From positions 91,766-155,765 of the forward strand of contig DATGZH010000003.1 of NCBI GenBank assembly GCA_035297265.1: DNA of 64,000 bases. The letters run 5' to 3'. Positions 9,331 through 17,859 of this stretch are shown piece after piece (positions within the stretch are counted from its first letter, which is position 1; each line of letters starts with the position of its first letter). This stretch comes from DATGZH01 sp035297265 (GTDB lineage: Bacteria; Actinomycetota; Acidimicrobiia; Acidimicrobiales; RAAP-2). The translations under genes and the position numbers were made by a program. The notes beneath the pieces are model-generated. The model ran no database searches, was not told the origin of the DNA, and saw only the letters and a list, made by a program, of their open reading frames with translations.

Positions 9331-11628
9331 TCAGTTCTCGATGCCGAGCGACTGGGTCCAGCCGGCACCGACGGCCTCGAAGGCCGTCATAGCCGTGATG
9401 AGCGTCGGGCTGGTCGTGGGCGTGCTCGACTGCGTGCCGAGGCCGAGCTCCCCGTCGACGTTGTAGCCCCAGGCGTAGAGGTCACCCGACGAGGTGAGGG
9501 CCAGCGAGAAGCCGTCGCCCCCGTTCACGTCGATGACGTTGCCCACGCCGCTCACGTCCACTGGTACGTCCGAGCCGAGGGTCGAGAGCGGGAGGCCGAG
9601 CTCGCCGCTGTTGTTGGCGCCCCAGGCCTCGACAGCCCCGCTCGTCGTGACGGCCAGGGCGTGGAAGACCCCGCCGGTCACGGCCACCGCGTCGTTGAGG
9701 CCGCTCACGTCCACCGGCACGTTGCTGCCGTGGGTGCTCCCGCTCGTGCCGTTCCCGAGCTCGCCGTCGACGTTGTAGCCCCAGGAGACCACCTGGCCCC
9801 CGGCCAGGATGGCGTACCCGTCCTCCGCCCCGGCCGAGACGGCGGCCACGTTGTCGAGCGTGCCCCCGCCCCCCACCTGCTGGACGAGGACCGGCACGTC
9901 GCTCTGGCCACCGGTCACGCCGTTGCCGAGCTCGCCGAAGGCGTCGTTGCCCCAGGCGTAGACGTTGCCCGAGGCCGTGAGGGCGTATGCGGCGTTGCCC
10001 CTCGAGGAGACGGCCACGATGCCCGAGAGGAAGCCGGACCCGCCGGGCCCCACCACCTCGACCGGGGTGCTGCTGTCGACGGTCGAGTTGTTCCCGAGCT
10101 CGCCCTTCGTGTTGTCGCCCCAGGCGTAGACGTTGCCCGTGCCGCTCAAGGCGTAGCCGGAGGCGTCACCCGAGGCCACGGCGACCATGCCGCCCAGGGT
10201 CCCGCTGCCGCCGACGCCCACCACCGGCACCGGCGTCGAGCTGGACGTGGTGTTGCCGGTGCCCAGCTCGTCGAGCGTGTTGTCCCCCCAGGCGTAGACG
10301 TCGCCCATGAAGGTGACGGCGTTGGAGAAGTCGTCACCGCCCGAGGACATGTCGACCACCATGGGCAGGTCGGACACGGGCCCCGGGGTGAGGTCGTCGG
10401 TCGTGGTGCCGTTGCCCAGCTGGCCGGCCGAGTTGGCCCCCCAGGCCTCGGCGGTGCCGAGGATGTAGGTGAACTCGTCGGCCGTCACCGGCGTCGAGGT
10501 CCCGATGGGGTTGGTGACGAGGACGTCCACCGTTCCCGACCCGGCCGGCGACACCGCGGTGATCTCGGTCGGCGAGACGGCCGTGTAGCTCATGGCGGCG
10601 TTGCCCCCGAACGTGACGGCCGTCGCCCCGAAGAGCCCTGTGCCGCTGATCGTGACCGAGGTGCCCCCGAACGCCGGGCCCCTCGAGGGCACGATCGAGG
10701 TGATGGTTGGGGCGTCCTCGTAGACGAACTGGTCCAACGGGGGGTTGGGGTGAGAGGTCCCGCCCGGGGTCGTCACCATGACGTCGACGACGCCGTTCCC
10801 CGGGGGCGAGGTCGCCGTGATGGAGGTGTCGGAGTTCACCACGACGTTCGTGGCCGCGCCCGCTCCAAACTGGACCGAGGTCGCTCCGGTGAAGCCCTGG
10901 CCGCTGATGTCGACAACGGTGCTCCCCGACGTCGGACCGAGGTCCGGCGAGACGGCGTTCACGACCGGTGTCGTCGGATCGAGATACGTGTACTCGTCGG
11001 CCCAGGTGATCGTCGACACCCCGCTGGGCGTGGTCACGACCAGGTCGACGGTGGTGTTGGCCGTGCCACGGGGCGCTTGCACCGTGAGGGACAGGCCGCT
11101 CGGGTCGACGACCACGTGCCTGCCCGGCGTGGCGCCGAAGTCGACTGATTGCACCGCGACGAAGTTGGTGCCGTCGATGGTGACCGTGTTGTGCCCAGCG
11201 TCAGGGCCCGCCGTGGGAACGACGCCGGTCACGCTGGGCGGGTAGCCGTAGGTGTACTGGTCGGCGGGCGTGATGGCGGACGTGCCATGCGGTGACGTCA
11301 CCCGGACGTCGACCGGCCCAGGCGACCCGGGTGGCTCGATGACGTCGGCGAAGTGGTGGCCGTACTTCGTGACGGTCGCCGGCTGGCCGCCGAACATGAC
11401 GATGGGTTCGACGAGGTGCGGGCTGAAATGTTGGCCTCTCACGACGACGCTCGCCCCCCCGGCGATCGGACCGACGTTGAGATGTACGGAGAGCACGACG
11501 GGTACGTGCGGCTGACCGGATGCGCCGGCCGGTGTAGCCCGAACGAGCGGTATGACGACGCCACACACCACAGCCGTGGCGACAAGTGTGCGTCGCAGAC
11601 CAGACCGCAACCTTCTTGCCGCTAGCAC
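9331..11628 (-). CDS. secreted protein with four IPT/TIG domains and an RCC1-type beta-propeller
   Basis: The product is about 765 aa from the GTG at 11628 (another GTG at 11679 adds 17 Pro/Arg-rich residues; the chosen one has AGGGA upstream and gives a clean signal peptide, LRRTLVATAVVCGVVIPLV followed by AGASG). Four IPT/TIG immunoglobulin-like domains follow at roughly 42-127, 130-215, 220-303 and 305-388, each with the pattern V-P-x-x-GP-x-x-G-G-x-x-V-x-I-x-G. Then seven RCC1 repeats of the form AWGxNxxGELGNG fill residues 393-765, enough for one complete seven-bladed propeller. It ends without an LPXTG or membrane anchor, so it is probably released or bound non-covalently. Likely roles are adhesion or polymer binding at the cell surface; none is proven. 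Confidence 0.9.
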   Translation of the reverse strand: MLAARRLRSGLRRTLVATAVVCGVVIPLVRATPAGASGQPHVPVVLSVHLNVGPIAGGASVVVRGQHFSPHLVEPIVMFGGQPATVTKYGHHFADVIEPPGSPGPVDVRVTSPHGTSAITPADQYTYGYPPSVTGVVPTAGPDAGHNTVTIDGTNFVAVQSVDFGATPGRHVVVDPSGLSLTVQAPRGTANTTVDLVVTTPSGVSTITWADEYTYLDPTTPVVNAVSPDLGPTSGSTVVDISGQGFTGATSVQFGAGAATNVVVNSDTSITATSPPGNGVVDVMVTTPGGTSHPNPPLDQFVYEDAPTITSIVPSRGPAFGGTSVTISGTGLFGATAVTFGGNAAMSYTAVSPTEITAVSPAGSGTVDVLVTNPIGTSTPVTADEFTYILGTAEAWGANSAGQLGNGTTTDDLTPGPVSDLPMVVDMSSGGDDFSNAVTFMGDVYAWGDNTLDELGTGNTTSSSTPVPVVGVGGSGTLGGMVAVASGDASGYALSGTGNVYAWGDNTKGELGNNSTVDSSTPVEVVGPGGSGFLSGIVAVSSRGNAAYALTASGNVYAWGNDAFGELGNGVTGGQSDVPVLVQQVGGGGTLDNVAAVSAGAEDGYAILAGGQVVSWGYNVDGELGNGTSGSTHGSNVPVDVSGLNDAVAVTGGVFHALAVTTSGAVEAWGANNSGELGLPLSTLGSDVPVDVSGVGNVIDVNGGDGFSLALTSSGDLYAWGYNVDGELGLGTQSSTPTTSPTLITAMTAFEAVGAGWTQSLGIEN

Positions 11629-11716
11629 TCTGGTCCCTGGCTGAGGTCGTGGCACGTCCGCCCCTCTCGGGCTGTCCACCCAGGCGACGGATGCTTCGGC
11701 GCACCTCCGGGGCCAA

Positions 11717-11766
11717 GGCGGCTTTCACACGCTTCCCACCGCCCAGGGCGCTTTCCCAGAGCGCCC
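11717..11766 (-). promoter_or_regulatory. two tandem hairpins in the leader of the IPT/RCC1 gene
   Basis: Read on the minus strand, a perfect 7-bp stem (arms 11760-11766 and 11746-11752, loop of 7) is followed directly by a second stem (arms 11738-11743 and 11717-11723, one bulged base, 14-base loop). They lie about 90-140 bases upstream of the GTG start of the secreted protein. They could be a structured mRNA leader or an attenuator. I could not match them to a riboswitch class by eye. Confidence 0.4.
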
Positions 11767-12206
11767 GTCCAGCGGCGAGTCACTGCTCTGCAATTCGCAA
11801 GGTAGCACCAAAAGCATCTCGTCCGCCTGGGCTCCCAAACCATCGTTTGAATTGGGCCGGGGTGACCGCTCACGGAAGAAGTGTGACCCCCCCGCTGGGC
11901 CAGTGAGCCATGCGGCGTGCCGCCCGCCGGCGGCCTCGGTCGGTCACCTGCTTGACACCGGCCCGCGACCAGGGTGCCCCGGTCGCGGCGGCCCGGTCTC
12001 CCACGGACGGCCCGGGGCCTGACCCGCTGGGCAACGGAGCGTGGGGGCGGCGTCGCCGGATGGCGCGGGGCGTGACCCGCATTTCCACCAATGGCCGAGA
12101 CAAGGGGGTCGGCTATTTGGTGGCCCACCGGCGCACGGCAGCAAGGACGGCGCACCCATTCGGCGCCCGCTCATTGGGCCCGAGGGAGAGGGCGGCCTGG
12201 GGGCTG
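11767..12206. other. non-coding gap of about 440 bp with a conserved-looking stem-loop
   Basis: No reading frame here has convincing codon use or a recognisable product. The stretch lies between two minus-strand genes, downstream of the universal stress protein and upstream of the IPT/RCC1 gene, so it should contain the latter's promoter. Its clearest structure is a two-part stem-loop at 12085-12123: CCACCAA pairs with TTGGTGG and, inside, GCCGA pairs with TCGGC around a ten-base G-rich loop. It could be a small RNA, an operator or a processing site. No tRNA or known riboswitch was found. Confidence 0.4.
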
Positions 12207-12230
12207 GAGGGAGCTTGGGAGCCCTCCCTC
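12207..12230 (-). terminator. terminator-like hairpin after the usp gene
   Basis: GAGGGAGCT (12207-12215) pairs with AGC/TCCCTC (12220-12222 and 12225-12230), with two bulged bases. It begins 7 bases after the stop codon of the universal stress protein on the minus strand. No T-run follows, as is common for terminators in high-GC actinobacteria. Confidence 0.5.
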
Positions 12231-12236
12231 GGCCGG

Positions 12237-12665
12237 CTACCCGGTGGTGTCGACGATGAGCACCGAGCAGGGCGCGTGGTGGGCCACCGAGTTCGGCACG
12301 CTCCCGAGCACCCGCTTGGCCCCCTTCATCCCCTTGTTGCCGACCACGATGAGGTCGGCGTGCTGCTCGATGGCCACCTGGACGAGCGCCTCGGCCGGTG
12401 CGCTCGTGGCCGCATGCACGACCGGTTCGAGGCCCTCGTCCTTCACCATGAGCGCGAGGTCGCTCAGCAGCACGTCCGCCGGGTTCGCCGTCGTCGTGTA
12501 GCGGAACTCCTCGGGCAAAGAACCCGTGTCCGCCGCCGGCTTGGGCTTGTAGGCCGTCACGATGTGGAGCTGGCCGCCCGACATCTTCACGATGGCCGCG
12601 GCGGCCCGCACGGCGTCCGCTGCGGTCATCGACTCGTCGGCCCCCACGACCACGGTGTCGAACAT
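12237..12665 (-). CDS. universal stress protein
   Basis: The 142-aa product is a single UspA-fold domain. It begins MFDTVVVGADESMTA, and near the C-terminus carries VVGNKGMKGAKRVLGSVPNSV, the ATP-binding G-x2-G-xn-G-S/T signature, followed by HAPCSVLIV. ATP binding is therefore likely. The ATG at 12665 is fixed by the ribosome-binding site AAGGAGG seven bases upstream; the longer frame to 12731 has no coding character. The upstream region has direct repeats of GGACCC on the minus strand and an inverted pair GACCCG...CGGGTC at about 12696-12720, possible regulatory sites. Usp proteins of this type are often induced by hypoxia or stationary phase in actinobacteria. A terminator-like hairpin follows. 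Confidence 0.92.
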   Translation of the reverse strand: MFDTVVVGADESMTAADAVRAAAAIVKMSGGQLHIVTAYKPKPAADTGSLPEEFRYTTTANPADVLLSDLALMVKDEGLEPVVHAATSAPAEALVQVAIEQHADLIVVGNKGMKGAKRVLGSVPNSVAHHAPCSVLIVDTTG

Positions 12666-12793
12666 GGTGATCCTCCTTCGTCCTCGCTCAGCCGGTGACC
12701 CGGCACTTCGCCGCGGGTCCGTCGGGTCCAACCGAGCGTGCTGCGGGGTCGCCGCAGGCTACACCGACCGGTGGGCCGGGCTCCGGAACGGGT

Positions 12794-14287
12794 TCAGCCG
12801 GCCTCGGCGAGCAGCGCGGCGAGCTCTTTCCTCGAGACCTTCCCGAAGTCGTTGTAGGGGATGTCGTCGACGAAGACGACCCTCTCGGGCAACTTGAAGT
12901 TGGCGAGCTTGCCCCGACAGAACGACCGGAGCTCGTCGGCCGTGGCCGGCGAACGGAGGACCACGGCCACCCCCACCCGGTTCCCCATCTCCTCGTCGGG
13001 GACGCCGCCCACGGCCACGTCGGCCACGGCGGGGTGCTCCCGCAGGACCACTTCGATCTCGAGCGGGGCGAACTTCTCGCCGCCGCGGTTGATGGTGTCG
13101 CTGAGCCGTCCGGCCGGATAGAGGTACCCGTCATCGTCGGCCGAGACCATGTCGCCCGTGCGGAGCCAGCCGGGGGGCGGCGCCGGTCCCGACGGCGGCG
13201 CCGCCGGCAGGACGCTCGCCTCGGTCTTCACCCAGAGCTCCCCGACGGTCCCGGTGGACACGTCCGCACCGCTCACCGGGTCCACGATACGGATCTCCAC
13301 GCCGGGCATCGGTCGACCGACCGAGGTGAGCTTCTCGGTCCCATGGTCCTCGGGCATGAGCGTGGTGATCGAGCCGAGCGTCTCGGTCTGGCCGAAGGTG
13401 TTCATGAACGCCACCCAGGGCAGGGCGGCCATGGCCCGGCGGATCAGCTCGGGCGGTGCCGGCGCCGCGCCGTAGGAGATCGCCACGAGGGAGTGCAGGT
13501 CGGTCCGGGAGAAGTCTGGGTGCTCGAGGATGCGGTGCAGCATCGTCGGCACCACGAAGACCGTGTTGACCCGGTGGCGAGCGACGAGCGCCAGCCACTC
13601 GCCGGCGTCGAAGCGGTGCTGCACCACGTTGGTGTCGCCACGCGACAAGGCCACGAGCAGCCCCAGCATCCCCCCGATGTGGACGAGCGGCACGCACATG
13701 AGCGCCACCGACGGCGCCACGTCGGCCCGGAACGAGGGGGCGAAGGCGGCGACTCTCGGGCCGAGCACGCCGTGGGCGAGCGGGACGGGCTTCGGCCGAC
13801 CGGTGGTGCCGCTCGTGAAGAGCACCGCCGCCTCGGCTGCCGGGTCCGGGGCAGCCGAGGGCCCGACCGGCGCCACATCGGCCAGCACGTCCTCGTCGCC
13901 CAGCACCCTGGCTACGCCGGCCTCCCGGAGCGCCTCGGCGTAGGCCGGGCCGGCCACCCCTACGGCGTCGGCCTCCGCCACCTCGACGAGGGCCGCCAGC
14001 TCGCCCACGGTGAGCCTCGGGTTCATGAGCGCGCACGCCGCGCCGACCCGGGCGGCTGCCAGGAGGGCGGCCACCGAGCCCAGGGTGGCGTCGTCGACGA
14101 GAGCCAGCCGGGACCCCGGTTCGACGCCGGCGGCGGCGAGGTTCGCCGCGGCCCGCCCGACGGCGGCTTCGAGCTCGCCGTAGGTCGTGGTCGTCTCGCC
14201 GACCACGAGGGCCGGCCGGCCGGGGTCGGCCGCGGCCAGCCCGGCCACCAGGTCGACGAGCGTGCGGGCTCGAGTTCGGTCGGCCAT
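12794..14287 (-). CDS. AMP-dependent acyl-CoA synthetase/ligase
   Basis: This 497-aa class I adenylate-forming enzyme has the P-loop FTSGTTGRPKPVPL, the A5 motif NTFGQTETLG, the hinge GRLSDTINRGGEKF and the C-terminal catalytic lysine region DFGKVSRKEL. It should form an acyl- or aryl-adenylate and then a CoA thioester; the acid cannot be predicted by eye. I chose the ATG at 14287 (MADRTRARTLVDLV) because it lies four bases after the stop of the upstream 236-aa gene, giving a tight two-gene operon; the frame extension beyond it overlaps that gene. Length and motif order are normal for the family. It may serve aromatic or medium-chain acid catabolism. Confidence 0.9.
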   Translation of the reverse strand: MADRTRARTLVDLVAGLAAADPGRPALVVGETTTTYGELEAAVGRAAANLAAAGVEPGSRLALVDDATLGSVAALLAAARVGAACALMNPRLTVGELAALVEVAEADAVGVAGPAYAEALREAGVARVLGDEDVLADVAPVGPSAAPDPAAEAAVLFTSGTTGRPKPVPLAHGVLGPRVAAFAPSFRADVAPSVALMCVPLVHIGGMLGLLVALSRGDTNVVQHRFDAGEWLALVARHRVNTVFVVPTMLHRILEHPDFSRTDLHSLVAISYGAAPAPPELIRRAMAALPWVAFMNTFGQTETLGSITTLMPEDHGTEKLTSVGRPMPGVEIRIVDPVSGADVSTGTVGELWVKTEASVLPAAPPSGPAPPPGWLRTGDMVSADDDGYLYPAGRLSDTINRGGEKFAPLEIEVVLREHPAVADVAVGGVPDEEMGNRVGVAVVLRSPATADELRSFCRGKLANFKLPERVVFVDDIPYNDFGKVSRKELAALLAEAG

Positions 14288-14291
14288 TGCC

Positions 14292-15002
14292 TCAGTTCCT
14301 GGGCGACCAGCTCGCGGTGCGGAGCAGCCGGCTCTCCCACTGGTCACGGTAGGCCAAGGCGTCGATCATCCAGTTCCCCGGCTGCTTCATCGCCGGTGGC
14401 GTCTCGTGGGTGAGGAGCCCGAGCAGGGCCCGCTGGTCGACCACCCGCTGCATGAGGACGACCTCGGTCGGGTGCCCCGCGCCGAACACCGGCTGGAACG
14501 CCGCCTCGATCTCGATGAGCGCGTTGCCCTGCTCCTTCGACCGGCCGAGGGTCGCCTGGTGGTAGAGCGTGCCCGCCGCCTCGAGGTAGGCCGGCAAGCC
14601 GCCCCGGAACGGCCAGACGGTGTCTTCCATGTAGACGGTCAGCTGGCGCTCGCCCGACGTGGGCACGGTGGCCAGGTCGACCTCTTGGATCGGCGACCAG
14701 GGCACCGGGGCGAGGATCTTGGCCGTCGACCCGTGGCGCATGGCGTCCACCTGGGCCGCCCAGGACCGGAGGTCACCGTCGAGGAGGCGCCGCGAGAGAC
14801 CGTGCCAGGCGGCCCCGTCGCGGACGGCGGTGATCGTGACCACCACGTAGGCGGCACCGCTCCCGTGGGCCAGACGGAGATACCAGAGCAGCCGAGCGTC
14901 GTCGGTCTCGGCCAGTGTGGGCATCCAGCCCTCCCGGTAGGCCTCGTCGAACTCGTCTTCCTGCTCACCCACCACCCGGTGGACCTCGTGCACGAACAAC
15001 AC
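14292..15002 (-). CDS. uncharacterised protein paired with an acyl-CoA ligase, possible tandem ABM/NIPSNAP-like fold
   Basis: The 236-aa protein starts at a GTG at 15002, set by the ribosome-binding site GGGAGG seven bases away; the longer frame is Arg/Gly-rich and not convincing. It has two similar halves. The first has DEFDEAYREGWMPTL followed by ARLLWYLRLAHGSGAAYVVV, and the second has EIEAAFQPVFGAG followed by EVVLMQRVVD. Each is compatible with a dimeric alpha/beta-barrel (ABM/NIPSNAP-like) unit, so it may be a fused pair. No catalytic motif is recognised. It ends four bases before the CoA ligase gene, so it likely acts in the same pathway, perhaps as a monooxygenase, dehydratase or binding partner. 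Confidence 0.75.
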   Translation of the reverse strand: MLFVHEVHRVVGEQEDEFDEAYREGWMPTLAETDDARLLWYLRLAHGSGAAYVVVTITAVRDGAAWHGLSRRLLDGDLRSWAAQVDAMRHGSTAKILAPVPWSPIQEVDLATVPTSGERQLTVYMEDTVWPFRGGLPAYLEAAGTLYHQATLGRSKEQGNALIEIEAAFQPVFGAGHPTEVVLMQRVVDQRALLGLLTHETPPAMKQPGNWMIDALAYRDQWESRLLRTASWSPRN

Positions 15003-15105
15003 GTCAACGCCTCCCTCTCGACCTCTGCCTCCCGACGGCCGCGGCCGACCGGAGAGACCGTAGCGAGCGCCGCCCCGGGCCCGCAGGTGCCGGGCCCTCT
15101 GCTCC

Positions 15106-16569
15106 TCAGAGCTGGGCCCGGCGGCGCTTCGATCCGTCGAGGACGGGGGGCGGGGTGTGGCTCCAGGAGCGTCGTGGGAGCTCCCCCCGGTCACGCTCGT
15201 CGGTCAGGGCCAGCAGGCGCTCGTAGCGGCGCCGCACGTCCCTCCGGTCCTCGGCCTCGGGGACCGACTCGTCCGAGGCGCGCATCACCATGTCCGCCTG
15301 GCGCACGAGGACCCGCCGCTGCTCGGTGGTGGCGGTGTACTCGATCACGTGGGCCAGCCCGTCCATGAGCCGGATGAGCACGGCGGGCATCCCGCGGGCC
15401 GACTGACGGATCTTGTCGAAGGCCCGGTTGGCCATGCGGGCGTAGCTCGGGTCGAACTCGATCAGCCGGATGGCCCCGTAGCGGTCGCGATAGACGCCCT
15501 CGACCAGCACCCGCCCCGAGATCTTGCACATCCCGTCCGAGAGCCAGTCGATGCAGGTGAGGGCGGTGAACGTGTCGTTCACCGCCGGAGACAGGGCCCG
15601 GATGGCGATCTCGGCCAGCTGGTCGATCGGAAACACCGGGTCCTGGGCGATGGTGCGATGCGGGCCGGTGATGTGGGCCCGGGTCAGGGCGGCGGACACG
15701 GCGAAGGCGGCGCTCTCGGGCCAGACCGTGGCCAGCGGCCGGCCGGCAACGACGAAGTGGCCCGGTCGGTGGGCCAGCCGGATGACCGCGTCGGTGTCGG
15801 TGGCGATGTCGATCAGCTGGGCGTAGCCGACGAACTGGAGGTAACCGCTCGTGGTCGCCGGTACCGCCACGCCCTCCTCGTCGAGGAAGGCGCCCAGCTG
15901 CTCAACGCTCGGGCCCGGCAGCCGCTCGTCATGCGGCTCGGCTGACACCGGCGTCGGGAACTCGGCGTCGATGGCCCGGCCGAGGTCCCGGGCCACCCGG
16001 GCGATGACCTCGGGGAGCTGGATGGTCTTGGCCACGTGGTGGATGAAGTAGATGAGGAACGCGATGTCGACGAGCATGAGGACGAGCGAGACCGTGATCG
16101 AGATGTGCGGCACGAAGACCTTGTGGGGCTCGGTCGTGATCGAGGCGAGGGCCAGCACCGAGTAGACGAAGGACGCGACGAACACGCCGAGCGTCAGCTG
16201 GGTCCCCACGTCCCGGATGAAGTTGCGCAACATCCGGGGCCCGAACTGCTGGGAGGCGAGCGTGAGGGCCAGGATCGTGATGGAGAACACCACGCCGACC
16301 ACGGTGATCACCGCGGCGGCGATGCCGATGAGGACGGCCCGTCCGGCGTCGGGGCTCCCTGTCCGCAACCACCAGGGCAGGGAGAAGTCGCCGCGGAAGG
16401 CGGCCTGGTCGAGCTGGTAGGTGACGAGGAAGAGCCCGACCGCCGCCACCACGCACAGCACCGGGACCAGCCACAGCGTGGTCATGAGCGACTCCCGGCG
16501 CCAGCTCGGGAGGCGCCGGCGGGCCCGGCTCCCGGGCGGGCCGTTCAGGTCGTGGGCGGGTGGTGCCAT
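15106..16569 (-). CDS. DUF2254 family integral membrane protein
   Basis: The 487-aa product has four hydrophobic segments in its first half (about LWLVPVLCVVAAVGLFLV, an ITVVGVVFSITILAL region, a VFVASFVYSVLAL region and a VSLVLMLVDIAFLIYFI region), then a long soluble C-terminal domain. The conserved family pieces FSITILALTLASQQFGPRML and ISPAVNDTFTAL-like text (ALSPAVNDTFTALTCIDWL) identify DUF2254. The biochemical role is unknown; it has been suggested to be a small-ion or envelope-stress membrane protein. The ATG at 16569 is preceded by GAGGA. It is divergent from the aldo/keto reductase with 134 bp between starts. Confidence 0.9.
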   Translation of the reverse strand: MAPPAHDLNGPPGSRARRRLPSWRRESLMTTLWLVPVLCVVAAVGLFLVTYQLDQAAFRGDFSLPWWLRTGSPDAGRAVLIGIAAAVITVVGVVFSITILALTLASQQFGPRMLRNFIRDVGTQLTLGVFVASFVYSVLALASITTEPHKVFVPHISITVSLVLMLVDIAFLIYFIHHVAKTIQLPEVIARVARDLGRAIDAEFPTPVSAEPHDERLPGPSVEQLGAFLDEEGVAVPATTSGYLQFVGYAQLIDIATDTDAVIRLAHRPGHFVVAGRPLATVWPESAAFAVSAALTRAHITGPHRTIAQDPVFPIDQLAEIAIRALSPAVNDTFTALTCIDWLSDGMCKISGRVLVEGVYRDRYGAIRLIEFDPSYARMANRAFDKIRQSARGMPAVLIRLMDGLAHVIEYTATTEQRRVLVRQADMVMRASDESVPEAEDRRDVRRRYERLLALTDERDRGELPRRSWSHTPPPVLDGSKRRRAQL

Positions 16570-16703
16570 CTCGGTCCTCGAGTCGTCGTTTCGTTGTCGC
16601 CGACCAGGCTTCCCGGCACGCCGCCGCCAGCATACGGGCTGGCCCCGGCCGAGGTCCGCCGTCGGCCCGACGAGACCCCGGGGGCCCGGCGTAACGTCGG
16701 GGC

Positions 16704-17741
16704 ATGGACTACAGGACACTCGGCCGCACCGGCATCAAGGCGAGCCCCTTCTGCCTGGGGACCATGATGTTCGGGCGCTTCGGCAACCCCGACCACGACG
16801 ACTGCGTCCGGATCATCCACACCGCCCTCGACGCGGGCATCAACTTCGTCGACACCGCCGACATCTACTCGATCGGCGAGTCCGAAGAGATCGTCGGGCT
16901 GGCCCTGCGGGGGCGCCGCGACGACGTCGTGCTGGCCACGAAGTTCCACAACCCGATGGGTCAGGACCCGAACATGGCCGGGAACTCCCGGCGCTGGATC
17001 CACCGGGCGGTCGAGGACAGCCTCCGCCGTCTCCACACCGACTACATCGACCTCTACCAGGTCCACCGGCCGGACCCGACCACCGACATCGACGACACGC
17101 TGGGCGCGCTCTCCGACCTCGTCCACGCCGGCAAGGTCCGGGTCATCGGCACGTCGACCTTCCCGGCGCACGAGATCGTCGAGGCCCAGTGGGTGGCCGA
17201 GCGCCGGGGCCGGGAGCGGTTCCGCAGCGAGCAGCCCCCGTACTCGATCTTCGTCCGGGGGATCGAGGCGCACGTGCTGCCGGTGTGCGCGAGCTACGGG
17301 ATCGGCGTGATCCCGTGGAGCCCGCTCGCCGGCGGCTGGCTCACCGGCCGCTACCGGCGGGGCCAGGAGGTCCCGAAAGAGGGGCGGGCCCGGTTCCTGC
17401 CGGAGCGCTTCGACCCGGCCCGCCCGGTCAACCAGCGCAAGGCCGACCTGGTCGAGGACCTCCTCAAGGTGGCGAGCGACGCCGGGTGCTCGCTCGTCCA
17501 CCTCGCCCTCGCCTTCGTGCTGCACCACCCCGTCGTCACCTCGGCGATCATCGGTCCGAGGACCATGGAACAGCTCGTCGACCAGCTGCCGGCGACGGAG
17601 GTCCGCCTCGACGAGGCCACCCTCGACCGCATCGACGAGCTGGTGCCGCCGGGCACGAACGTCGACCCCGACGCCGCGTGGGTACCGCCGTCGCTGGCCA
17701 ACCGAGCGCTGCGTCGGCGGGCACCTCGACCGAACGCCTAA
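16704..17741 (+). CDS. aldo/keto reductase
   Basis: The 345-aa product is an NADPH-dependent aldo/keto reductase of the (beta/alpha)8 barrel fold. The catalytic tetrad can be placed: Asp50 in FVDTADIY, Tyr55 in the same motif, Lys80 in LATKFHN, and His121 in LYQVHRPD. The C-terminal SAIIGPRTMEQL segment binds the cofactor phosphate. The start MDYRTLGRTGIKASPFCLGTM is typical of the AKR11/YajO-like group, which reduces small aldehydes or ketones; the natural substrate is unknown. It stands alone, divergent from the DUF2254 gene, and is followed by a hairpin at 17745-17773. Confidence 0.94.
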   Translation: MDYRTLGRTGIKASPFCLGTMMFGRFGNPDHDDCVRIIHTALDAGINFVDTADIYSIGESEEIVGLALRGRRDDVVLATKFHNPMGQDPNMAGNSRRWIHRAVEDSLRRLHTDYIDLYQVHRPDPTTDIDDTLGALSDLVHAGKVRVIGTSTFPAHEIVEAQWVAERRGRERFRSEQPPYSIFVRGIEAHVLPVCASYGIGVIPWSPLAGGWLTGRYRRGQEVPKEGRARFLPERFDPARPVNQRKADLVEDLLKVASDAGCSLVHLALAFVLHHPVVTSAIIGPRTMEQLVDQLPATEVRLDEATLDRIDELVPPGTNVDPDAAWVPPSLANRALRRRAPRPNA

Positions 17742-17744
17742 GGG

Positions 17745-17773
17745 CGCCCTCCACCGGCGCCGGGGGTGGGGCG
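17745..17773 (+). terminator. hairpin after the aldo/keto reductase gene
   Basis: CGCCC and CACC (17745-17749 and 17752-17755) pair with GGTG and GGGCG (17765-17773), leaving two bulged bases and a GC-rich loop. It begins four bases after the stop codon. A T-run is absent. Confidence 0.45.
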
Positions 17774-17859
17774 ATCCCCTAACGCTTCCCTCATGACTGT
17801 CGCGGGCCCTGCTCACAGCCGTCGCCGACGATGGCCGGGATGGCTCACCGGAGCTCGGG

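Noticed and set aside
11717..11820. Cyclic-di-GMP-I riboswitch
   Set aside because: Some AAAGCC and GACAGCC pieces occur, but the conserved receptor core is not in the right order.
11622..12155. Minus-strand frame of 177 codons in the 0.5-kb gap
   Set aside because: Arg/Pro/Cys-rich without domain, and it overlaps hairpins and the secreted-protein start.
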